Source of the DNA: Bacteroidota bacterium
Lineage (GTDB): Bacteria > Bacteroidota > Bacteroidia > Bacteroidales > JAAYUG01
Reading direction: 5' to 3'
DNA length: 5,787 nt
Assembly: GCA_021812865.1 (NCBI GenBank)
Contig: JAKAMP010000215.1
Coordinates: 1-5,787 of the forward strand
Part shown: piece by piece, positions 1-5,787 of the stretch
Numbering within the stretch: position 1 is the stretch's first letter
How the letters are laid out: the number at the start of each line of letters is the position of its first letter
Made by a program: the position numbers and the translations under genes
The notes under the pieces: model-generated
Seen by the model: only the letters and a program-made list of their open reading frames with translations
Databases searched by the model: none
What the model was told of the DNA's origin: nothing

Positions 1-1
1 T

Positions 2-979
2 TGCAGCGATGACAGTCTGGATGATTGGAGCGCAGTGCCGCCGGCTGCTGTTATTTTTAAGAACGACACTACATCAGATGTCAGGATCACAAATTCTTTG
101 GATAGCATATTCATTTTGTATGAGGGCATGAACCATCCGCAATTATACTTCTGTACGGCCGACACTGGAATTGCTGTAACCCGATTTGCCGCATACAGCT
201 TCACGTATATGATCAGCAATGATTCCTTATATTATGCCGTGTTCAATGAGTGGAAATTTAAGGACAAAATAAAGCAGGTTGTCAGCGACCAAGGTCTGAA
301 ATATGCAGTTCCCATATCAGAATTGCCTATTTTCAATAATAAAACAGATTGTCTTTTAGGTGTATATTCGTTTTCCTGCACTCTTCCGGATACGCTTCTT
401 TCGCTCATCCGGAAGGTTTCGTTTCCGCGCTCGCCTCAAAATTTTACGGTTACAAACAACCCGTATTTCCCTAATACATCATTGTACTTAAGCTGGAACA
501 GTGTATCCGACGCCACTTCATATATAGTAGAAAGATCGGACGGCAACGCCTCCGGTTTTGTATTTAACCAGGAGGTGGCTGCTAATGATAACCGAGGCCC
601 GCATATCGATCTTTACCTCGATTACAATACTACCTATTATTACCGCGTTTGCACAGTGAATAATTTGTATCGTTCATCTTTTTCTGACACTGCATTCGGG
701 AAGCCGTTTGCTCTTGGTGTGGATGAAGACAAGATACCGGAGATTCTGGTTTATCCGAATCCTGTTGGAAACGACAAGCATCTTAAAATCGATTGGCCTG
801 GGCAGGATAGATTCAGGGTTGTGCTATACAATGAATTGGGAAAGGAAATGTATTCGAAAGAAACCTTTAATGGGGAGATAATGCTTATTCCGTCAGAAGC
901 GAAATTGACAAAAGGCATTTATTTTATTTCTGTAGCGGGGAAGGCTTCAAAAAAGATCATAAAATTAGTTGTGGATTGA
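2..979 (+). CDS. Secreted protein with FN3-like domain and T9SS type A sorting domain (5' partial)
   Basis: This is the C-terminal part of a protein likely exported by the type IX (Por) secretion system. The frame is open to the left edge with no stop, so the GTG at 35 is not credible as the start; the true start and signal peptide lie outside the window. About 140 N-terminal residues (2-424) match no family I recognise. Positions 425-712 look like a fibronectin type III domain: a Pro-rich opening, a LSWNSVSDATSYIVER strand pair, and a TYYYRV strand near the end. Positions 740-976 carry the sorting tail: ILVYPNPV, then LYNELGKEMYS, then KGIYFISV, ending KKIIKLVVD. This order is characteristic of T9SS type A domains, which direct secretion across the outer membrane and often surface attachment. 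The gene is convergent with the HTCS gene, 174 bp away, and has its own terminator. The passenger function is unknown; an adhesin or carbohydrate-active enzyme is possible but unsupported. Confidence 0.88.
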   Translation, partial: CSDDSLDDWSAVPPAAVIFKNDTTSDVRITNSLDSIFILYEGMNHPQLYFCTADTGIAVTRFAAYSFTYMISNDSLYYAVFNEWKFKDKIKQVVSDQGLKYAVPISELPIFNNKTDCLLGVYSFSCTLPDTLLSLIRKVSFPRSPQNFTVTNNPYFPNTSLYLSWNSVSDATSYIVERSDGNASGFVFNQEVAANDNRGPHIDLYLDYNTTYYYRVCTVNNLYRSSFSDTAFGKPFALGVDEDKIPEILVYPNPVGNDKHLKIDWPGQDRFRVVLYNELGKEMYSKETFNGEIMLIPSEAKLTKGIYFISVAGKASKKIIKLVVD

Positions 980-1053
980 TGTGGTAAGGCAAGCCGAATA
1001 TGAACAAAATGTTGTGTAACAATTAGAAGCAATAGAGTTTATTTCATAGATTG

Positions 1054-1072
1054 AGGTTAGTTTAGGTTAGTT
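1054..1072. repeat. Two-copy tandem repeat, 10-bp period
   Basis: AGGTTAGTT occurs at 1054-1062 and again at 1064-1072, separated by one T, giving a 10-bp period. It lies in the convergent intergenic region just ahead of the terminator hairpin. Two copies are too few to imply function; replication slippage is a sufficient explanation. Confidence 0.6.
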
Positions 1073-1078
1073 ATGGCT

Positions 1079-1111
1079 AGGCTGTCATGCACAATGGCAG
1101 CTTTGCTTTTT
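1079..1111 (+). terminator. Intrinsic terminator of the T9SS-cargo gene
   Basis: GCTGTCAT (1081-1088) pairs with ATGGCAGC (1094-1101) through eight pairs, one of them G-U, around the 5-nt loop GCACA. Two weaker pairs extend the base (1079-1080 with 1102-1103). A T-rich tail follows, including five T at 1107-1111. It lies about 100 bp after the stop at 979 and has the right polarity for the + strand gene. The other strand has no T-tract after the hairpin, so it should not act bidirectionally. Confidence 0.65.
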
Positions 1112-1115
1112 GAAC

Positions 1116-1139
1116 AAAGTTAAAGCCAGGGAGGCTGGC
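1116..1139 (-). terminator. Weak candidate terminator of the HTCS gene
   Basis: On the minus strand GCCAG (1139-1135) and CTGGC (1129-1125) form a 5-bp GC-rich stem with a 5-nt loop. It is followed by TTTAACTTT, an interrupted T-tract. It starts 14 bp after the HTCS stop codon, the expected place, but the stem is short and the tail imperfect, so this is a tentative call. Confidence 0.4.
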
Positions 1140-1153
1140 AGAATCATTGGTCA

Positions 1154-4100
1154 TTAGAGAGACGGGTTCCTTAAACCATATTCTTTGGGTGAAATACCAA
1201 ACTGCTTGCCAAAACAAGTGGTGAAATAAGAAGGAGCAGTGAACCCAACCTGATAAGCTATTTCTGAAATGTTGTAGCGGCCTTCCTGAATTAATCTGGC
1301 GCCTTCTTTTAGCCTGATGGTTCTGATAAACTCACCGGGCGTCTGGCCGGTAAGGGCAGTAATTTTCCTGTGCAAGTGCATCCGGCTCATGCCCAAGTCA
1401 GTGCTCAGATTGTTAACGCTCAGTTCCGGATCGGAAATTCTGTTTTTTACAATTCCAATGGCTTTTTCAATAAAATCTTTGTCTCTTCTGTTTAATGTGA
1501 AATCTTTAGATTCAATGTCAACCTCTTTACTGAAAAGTTCACGCAGCCTTATTCGCGACCGGATGAGATTTTCAATCCTGACTTCGAACAATTTGAAATG
1601 GAATGGTTTTTCAATATAATCATCTGCTCCGGTTTCCAGCCCGTCTATTTTGTCCTGAACCGATGCCAGCGCAGTAAGCAGTATAACCGGTATGTGGCTG
1701 GTGAGTATATCTTTCTTTAATTTCCGGCATAACTGAATTCCGTCCATTTCGGGCATAATGACATCACTGATTATGAGATCGGGAATCACATCGACAGCCA
1801 TTTCGAATCCGGCTTTTCCATTTTCTGCTTCAATAATCCGGAATTTTTCCTCCAGCCCTTTTCTTATATATTTGCGCATTTCGGGATTGTCTTCCACGAT
1901 CAATATTACTGGAACATGTTCGTCGGGATTGAAAATTCTGCCGCAATCATTTTCAACCAAAGCCAGGTCATCAGCATTCGGATAGGGAGAGGTTGTGTCT
2001 ATAGCCTCCGGTGCATTTGCATCACGAACCTCCGTATTTTTCTCCGATTCTGTAAGATGATTTTCACCCGTATGCAGCCGCACAATAAACTCCGATCCGA
2101 TATTGCGTTCACTGTTTACCTGAATTTCACCTTTATGCAGCAGAACAAGATTTTTTGTCAAAGCAAGCCCGATTCCCGAACCGATATGTCGGGTTGAATC
2201 TGAACTCCCAACCTGATAATACCTGTTAAAGATATTTTCAATGGATGGACCTGAAATCCCGATACCATTATCCTTTACTTTAATAGAAATACATTCCTTG
2301 ACTGGGAAATTTTCATCTTTTATGAGGTAACAATTAACCAGAGCAGTATCCTGGGTACCCTTGCCTGCTTGTATTTCAACGATTATCTCCCCTCCGTCGG
2401 CTGTAAATTTGAAAGCGTTATAGATCAGGTTATTCAGAATTTTGACAAGCATTTCAGCATCGAACCAAAGATCAACAGATTGAGCATAAGAGGAAAAACG
2501 GTATGTGATATGTCTTTTCCCCGCTAATTCATCGTAACTATGAAATATTTCCTGGACAAAACTAACCACGTCACGTTTATGGGCATTGAGCAGCATCGAT
2601 CCTGTCTCGGTCTTTCTGAAATCCATCAGTTCATTTATCAGCCTCAACAGGTATTTTGCATTTTTATAAATAAGAGACACCGACTCTTTGAACTGACTTG
2701 TTAACTTACCAGAATTGGCAATCGTTTCAATTGGCGAAATAATGAGTGCAAGAGGGGTTCTGAATTCGTGGGAGATATTGGTAAAAAACTGGATTTTAAG
2801 CTGATTGAGTTCCTCCATTTTCTGCTGATCCAGCTTTTCCAATGCAACTTCCGATTTTAACCGTTCTCTGGTTTTTATATCCTGATAAATAAGATACAGG
2901 ATAAAGGCAAGCACGGCCACATACAATATGAAAGCGATCCATGTTTTCCAGATAGGCGGAATAATGACCACTTTCAGTACGATGGGCTCGTCTTCCCAAA
3001 CGCCGTCATTATTTGAAGCTTTTACCTTGAAATAATAGGTTCCTCCTTTAAGTTTCGTGTAGGTAGCTCTCCGATTGAATGCATCGGTGTACAACCATTT
3101 ATTATCCAGCCCCTCCATCTTATATGCATACCGGTTCTTATTGGATGATGCATAATGCAGCGCAGCGAACTCGATGGTAAAAACATAATCTTTGTATGAC
3201 AGCCTGATCTCTTTGGTTTCACTGATATCCGAATTGAGTACAATCCTTCCGTTTACATACTGGCCGGGGTTTACTGGTTTATTGAAAATATACAGGCCGG
3301 TAAATACAAGTTGAGGCTTGTAATTGTTCTTTTGGATGCTGTCCGGGAAGAATGAATTGAATCCATTAATGCCCCCGAAGAACATTTCGTTGCTGCTGCT
3401 TTTGAAACAAGTGTGTTCGGAGAATTCATTGCTCTGCAATCCATCGGTTTCATCAAAATTGGTGAACTCGCCTGTGGCCGGATTAAACTTCGATATCCCT
3501 TTATTCGTGCCCATCCAAAGGCTCCCTGTTCTGTCCTCCATGATGGATTGTACACGATTACCGGCTAAGCCATCACTTTCCCTGTATTTAATAAACCTGC
3601 ATTGATTCGGGTCAGAACATTCAACCATCTTATTTAAACCATCGCTTGTGGCAACCCATAAAACACCTGCTGATGACCGCAGTACCATAGTTACTTCATT
3701 GCTGCTGATGCTGTTGGTGTCGCTATTGCTATGCATATACCGGATAAAGGTAACCGAATCAGCCCGGGTAGTTTTCATCATCCGGTCTAATCCACCCCCA
3801 ATGGTCGAGATCCACATGTCACTATTCACGGGGTCATTATAAATATACCTTACCATGTTGCTCGAAATGGAATGAGCGTCTCCAGGATTATTGGTATACC
3901 TGATGAACCGGCAGCTATGCTTACCTGTGGTCTTTATACAATGATGAAGCGCACCCCAGGTTCCGATCCAGAGGGTCTCATCATCATCAGCTGCAATAGT
4001 GAATACAGAATTACTTACCAGACTGTCTTTATTACTAAAGTCCATGGTATGATAACTAAACAACCCTGTTTTCGTGTTAAGTATATTGATGCCACCGTTG

Positions 4101-5446
4101 GTGCCTATCCAGAGCTGGTCACCGAAGAATTCATTCAGCGAGAACACATTCTTCCCATACAGCAACCTGTTATTGGGCCTTGCAGCCTTGTCTGCCTCGA
4201 AATCATTGGATGTACCCTGTATATGAGAATATATGCCGGATCTTCTGTCGTAAGTGTACAGGCCATCGTCCAACGTTCCAACCCACAACAGCTTATGGCG
4301 GTCCTCATATAAAGCCCGAATGAAATTGCTTGAAGGTGAATTGTTATTGTTTAATGATATTTCATATTTGGTAAATTTTTTCCTTAATAAATCTACCTTG
4401 TTTACACCTCCCCCCAGTGTGCCCATCCATAAAACACCGGTCCTGTCTTCGAACAAACACTTGATTGAGTTATTATCCAACCCGAATTTATTGGATTTGC
4501 CCGCTTTATAATTGTTGAACTTCTGCGTTGGGATATTAAAACAGGACACCCCCCCTCCACGGGTTCCGATCCATAAATTTGAAAACCTATCCTGCCGTAT
4601 GGCGAGGACAATATTGTTTGGCAGACTGCCGGCATTGCCTTCAATGTGCTGGAAGTGTCTGAATCGTATACTGTCCCTTCCATTGAATTTACTAACTTCG
4701 AGTTTGTCCAGCCCGTTCATCGTACCCACCCAGATGTTCTGATTTCTGTCCTGGTAAAGAGAGACAGTGGCATTGGAGATTATGCTATAGGCATTGCCGG
4801 AATCATGCATAAAATGCGCAACCACAACAGGCTGTCCCCTGCTATTTAAACGGACCACATAAAGTCCATTCCAGGATGCAAGCCAAAGGTAGCCCTGATT
4901 ATCCTCAAGGATAGAGTTGATCTCAAAATTCAAATAGTTGCTGAACCTGAGATCTGGGTTTGCATCGGATGTCAGGCTGGTGACGGATAATCCCAGCTGC
5001 GTGCCAATCAACAAATGATTTCTGGAATCCGAAGTGATGAAATTGATCACATTACTGTTGATGCTCAATGAATCGCGATTCGTCCGGTAGGAAGTAAAAT
5101 CATCCTTATTCCTGTTATAATGGTTCAACCCTCCGCCAAAAGTTCCGACCCAGAGATTTCCATACTTATCTTCATAAATAGATTGAATGGAATTGCTGCT
5201 GATGCTATTGGGAACCACCGCATTCTGCCGGTAAACCTTGATTAGATAACCGTCGTAACGGTTCAGTCCATCAAGAGTGCCGAACCACATAAAACCTTTC
5301 CTGTCCTGGAGAATACAATTAACTTCACTTTGTGACAGGCCTTCAGTTATGCTAATGTGCTCGAATCGTAAACTTGTTCCTTGCGCACGGATTGAGCCAT
5401 GGATAAGAAATAAAATCCCGATTGCCAGGTAGTAACATTTACGCAT
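1154..5446 (-). CDS. Hybrid two-component system sensor-regulator (HTCS, AraC-type output)
   Basis: This is a complete one-protein signalling system of 1430 residues, a usual length for Bacteroidota HTCS proteins. A signal peptide (1-21, ending SIRA before QG) precedes a periplasmic sensor with 14 WxGT-type repeats (clear Trp at 54, 99, 188, 239, 292, 340, 388, 446, 493, 545, 597 and 644; degenerate repeats near 146 and 689), enough for two seven-bladed propellers. A Y_Y_Y domain (about 750-829) and one membrane helix (832-855) follow. HisKA has phosphoacceptor His893 in SHEFRTP. HATPase_c has Asn1010 (N box), Asp1059 (DNGIGI) and GSGIGLAL (from 1089). The receiver (1179-1291) keeps Glu1185/Asp1186, phosphoacceptor Asp1228, Thr1258 and Lys1280. 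A two-helix-turn-helix AraC domain (1326-1426) ends the protein. All key catalytic residues are present. Known HTCS proteins bind glycan fragments and activate polysaccharide-use genes; the ligand here is unknown. An ATG at 5533 would add 29 residues, but 5446 gives a proper signal peptide and sits just downstream of the promoter. Confidence 0.96.
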   Translation of the reverse strand: MRKCYYLAIGILFLIHGSIRAQGTSLRFEHISITEGLSQSEVNCILQDRKGFMWFGTLDGLNRYDGYLIKVYRQNAVVPNSISSNSIQSIYEDKYGNLWVGTFGGGLNHYNRNKDDFTSYRTNRDSLSINSNVINFITSDSRNHLLIGTQLGLSVTSLTSDANPDLRFSNYLNFEINSILEDNQGYLWLASWNGLYVVRLNSRGQPVVVAHFMHDSGNAYSIISNATVSLYQDRNQNIWVGTMNGLDKLEVSKFNGRDSIRFRHFQHIEGNAGSLPNNIVLAIRQDRFSNLWIGTRGGGVSCFNIPTQKFNNYKAGKSNKFGLDNNSIKCLFEDRTGVLWMGTLGGGVNKVDLLRKKFTKYEISLNNNNSPSSNFIRALYEDRHKLLWVGTLDDGLYTYDRRSGIYSHIQGTSNDFEADKAARPNNRLLYGKNVFSLNEFFGDQLWIGTNGGINILNTKTGLFSYHTMDFSNKDSLVSNSVFTIAADDDETLWIGTWGALHHCIKTTGKHSCRFIRYTNNPGDAHSISSNMVRYIYNDPVNSDMWISTIGGGLDRMMKTTRADSVTFIRYMHSNSDTNSISSNEVTMVLRSSAGVLWVATSDGLNKMVECSDPNQCRFIKYRESDGLAGNRVQSIMEDRTGSLWMGTNKGISKFNPATGEFTNFDETDGLQSNEFSEHTCFKSSSNEMFFGGINGFNSFFPDSIQKNNYKPQLVFTGLYIFNKPVNPGQYVNGRIVLNSDISETKEIRLSYKDYVFTIEFAALHYASSNKNRYAYKMEGLDNKWLYTDAFNRRATYTKLKGGTYYFKVKASNNDGVWEDEPIVLKVVIIPPIWKTWIAFILYVAVLAFILYLIYQDIKTRERLKSEVALEKLDQQKMEELNQLKIQFFTNISHEFRTPLALIISPIETIANSGKLTSQFKESVSLIYKNAKYLLRLINELMDFRKTETGSMLLNAHKRDVVSFVQEIFHSYDELAGKRHITYRFSSYAQSVDLWFDAEMLVKILNNLIYNAFKFTADGGEIIVEIQAGKGTQDTALVNCYLIKDENFPVKECISIKVKDNGIGISGPSIENIFNRYYQVGSSDSTRHIGSGIGLALTKNLVLLHKGEIQVNSERNIGSEFIVRLHTGENHLTESEKNTEVRDANAPEAIDTTSPYPNADDLALVENDCGRIFNPDEHVPVILIVEDNPEMRKYIRKGLEEKFRIIEAENGKAGFEMAVDVIPDLIISDVIMPEMDGIQLCRKLKKDILTSHIPVILLTALASVQDKIDGLETGADDYIEKPFHFKLFEVRIENLIRSRIRLRELFSKEVDIESKDFTLNRRDKDFIEKAIGIVKNRISDPELSVNNLSTDLGMSRMHLHRKITALTGQTPGEFIRTIRLKEGARLIQEGRYNISEIAYQVGFTAPSYFTTCFGKQFGISPKEYGLRNPSL
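5380..5446 (-). other. Signal peptide of the HTCS sensor
   Basis: Starting at the ATG at 5446, the protein begins MRK, a short positive N-region, followed by a hydrophobic core (YYLAIGILFLIHG) and a plausible signal peptidase I site after SIRA. This places the propellers in the periplasm. It fits the single later membrane helix, which brings the chain back to the cytoplasm. The 22-codon span includes the Gln after the predicted cut; the exact cut was judged by eye. Confidence 0.75.
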
Positions 5447-5475
5447 TTTAGTGTTACAGCTATTGACCCACTGAT

Positions 5476-5508
5476 CAAAAATATGAACAAAAAAATTAAT
5501 TAGACAAA
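5476..5508 (-). promoter_or_regulatory. Bacteroidota-type promoter for the HTCS gene
   Basis: On the minus strand TTTG (5508-5505) and TATTTTTG (5483-5476) match the Bacteroidota -33 (TTTG) and -7 (TAnnTTTG) elements exactly, with a 21-nt spacer. Transcription should start near 5470, giving a leader of about 20-25 nt to the ATG at 5446. No Shine-Dalgarno sequence is seen before the ATG; the leader there reads CACTAAA, normal for this phylum, where A-rich leaders are common. The upstream ATG at 5533 would lie outside this transcript. Confidence 0.6.
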
Positions 5509-5527
5509 CGAAATCCATAAAACCATG

Positions 5528-5537
5528 TTGCATGCAA
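5528..5537. promoter_or_regulatory. Perfect 10-bp palindrome upstream of the HTCS promoter
   Basis: TTGCATGCAA is its own reverse complement and ends 20 bp upstream of the -33 element. The position would suit a regulator binding site, perhaps for autoregulation. AraC-family proteins usually bind direct repeats rather than short palindromes, so the binding factor is open, and chance occurrence is possible. Confidence 0.3.
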
Positions 5538-5538
5538 G

Positions 5539-5629
5539 GGTAAAGATTGGCTGCTCTCAGCAGAAAAATTTGTATAATTACTTTACCATCAGAAGGGTAT
5601 GGTAATCTTTTTCTATTAAAATATTTACC
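5539..5629. promoter_or_regulatory. Cluster of four GGTAA/TTACC motifs in the divergent intergenic region
   Basis: GGTAA occurs at 5539-5543 and 5601-5605, and its complement TTACC at 5583-5587 and 5625-5629. Three copies extend to GGTAAA. The middle two form an inverted repeat, TTACCAT (5583-5589) and ATGGTAA (5599-5605), with 9 bp between. Random sequence would give about 0.2 copies of this 5-mer in 91 bp over both strands. The cluster lies between the HTCS promoter and the reading frame at 5660, so an operator is plausible, but the motif was picked after looking. Confidence 0.35.
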
Positions 5630-5651
5630 TGGCTTTTCTATGTCACCAGGT
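5627..5651. repeat. Inverted repeat just upstream of the ORF at 5660
   Basis: ACCTGG (5627-5632) and CCAGGT (5646-5651) are perfect 6-bp inverted arms separated by 13 bp, ending 8 bp before the ATG at 5660. It could be an operator half-site pair or a weak leader hairpin near the start codon. Repeats of this size are common by chance. Confidence 0.3.
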
Positions 5652-5659
5652 CAGAATAA

Positions 5660-5787
5660 ATGAAAGCTGGGGAAAATTATTTTCCTGAACGGCTGAATGC
5701 ATTTCAAAGGATAAAAACCGATATCGTTGATTCAGCAGAAAGTCAAAGGAGACGAGAAGTGATGTTCAGTCTCTCAACTAATCTCAG
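5660..5787 (+). CDS. Possible start of a divergent gene, unknown product (3' partial)
   Basis: An ATG directly after an in-frame TAA opens a frame of 42 complete codons that runs off the right edge. The peptide begins MKAGENYFPERLNAFQRIK and continues charged and hydrophilic (SQRRREVMF). It has no signal peptide or membrane segment, so the product would start in the cytoplasm. I do not recognise the family. In favour: it is the only frame open to the right edge over this stretch, its composition is protein-like, and it is placed divergently from the HTCS. Against: 42 open codons can arise by chance and no TAnnTTTG promoter box is visible upstream. If real, its position next to a regulator makes it a candidate target. 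Confidence 0.4.
   Translation, partial: MKAGENYFPERLNAFQRIKTDIVDSAESQRRREVMFSLSTNL

Noticed and set aside
35..37. GTG as the start codon of the T9SS-cargo gene
   Set aside because: The frame stays open upstream to position 2, there is no signal peptide after the GTG although the protein carries a T9SS tail, and the window edge explains the missing start.
1101..1119. Inverted repeat CTTTG / CAAAG overlapping the terminator tail
   Set aside because: The 5-bp AT-rich arms are weak, and the left arm is already part of the terminator T-rich tail.
1317..2197. Several + strand reading frames of 75-100 codons opposite the receiver, HATPase and AraC region
   Set aside because: These are antisense shadows of strongly conserved domains, with low-complexity Ser/Ile/Leu-rich products.
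3022..3555. Minus-strand reading frames of 73 and 94 codons within the HTCS
   Set aside because: They overlap the HTCS on the same strand in another frame, have no domain character, and the HTCS frame itself is uninterrupted, so they are not signs of a frameshift.
3872..4312. 146-codon + strand reading frame opposite the HTCS
   Set aside because: It lies wholly antisense to a well-supported coding region with conserved propeller repeats, and its product shows no recognisable domain.
3610..5400. Tandem repeats of coding origin across the HTCS sensor
   Set aside because: The recurring WxGT and NSISSN stretches are the normal blades of HTCS propellers; they are protein-level repeats, not a DNA repeat array or CRISPR.
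5505..5537. Alternative minus-strand promoter reading TTG, 22 nt, TTCGTTTG
   Set aside because: The -7 box has a mismatch in the key TA position, and the downstream pair TTTG / TATTTTTG matches the consensus exactly with better spacing.
5551..5563. Small hairpin CTGCT-CTC-AGCAG
   Set aside because: It has 5-bp arms and a 3-nt loop, with no T-tract in the correct orientation and no gene ending nearby; it is likely chance.
1..5787. tRNA, rRNA, CRISPR, insertion sequence or attachment site
   Set aside because: I found no cloverleaf, regularly spaced repeats, transposase-like frame or terminal inverted repeats with target duplications on reading both strands by eye.

Overview
The window comes from a member of the Bacteroidota (Bacteroidetes). 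Three things point there: a protein ending in a Por/type IX secretion (T9SS) type A C-terminal sorting domain, a very large one-protein hybrid two-component system (HTCS) of the kind typical of this phylum, and a promoter matching the Bacteroidota consensus (TTTG, spacer, TAnnTTTG) in front of it. The genus cannot be read from the sequence.

Layout. Positions 2-979 (+) hold the 3' end of a gene for a secreted protein: an unrecognised region, a fibronectin type III-like domain, and a T9SS sorting tail. Its 5' end lies outside the window. Positions 980-1153 are a short convergent intergenic region with a good hairpin-plus-T-tract terminator for the + gene, a weaker one for the opposite gene, and a two-copy 10-bp tandem repeat. 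Positions 1154-5446 (-) hold one intact HTCS gene of 1430 codons. It encodes a signal peptide, 14 propeller repeats, a Y_Y_Y domain, one membrane helix, HisKA and HATPase_c, a receiver, and an AraC-type DNA-binding domain. Positions 5447-5659 are a divergent intergenic region with the HTCS promoter, a 10-bp perfect palindrome, and four clustered copies of GGTAA/TTACC. A short + strand reading frame begins at 5660 and runs off the end; its function is not recognisable.

How the parts relate. The HTCS should sense a ligand in the periplasm and control transcription directly in the cytoplasm. In characterised Bacteroides relatives the ligands are glycan fragments and the targets are adjacent polysaccharide utilisation genes. 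No SusC/SusD-like or glycoside hydrolase gene is visible here, so the ligand and regulon cannot be assigned. The T9SS cargo is convergent with the HTCS and has its own terminator, so it is not in an operon with it. The divergent reading frame at the right edge, behind a motif-rich intergenic region, is the best-placed candidate target. That is inference from position only.

Overall this looks like an ordinary Bacteroidota regulatory locus. I see no clear evidence of a new system. The most useful points are the corrected HTCS start and the clustered motif in the divergent intergenic region.
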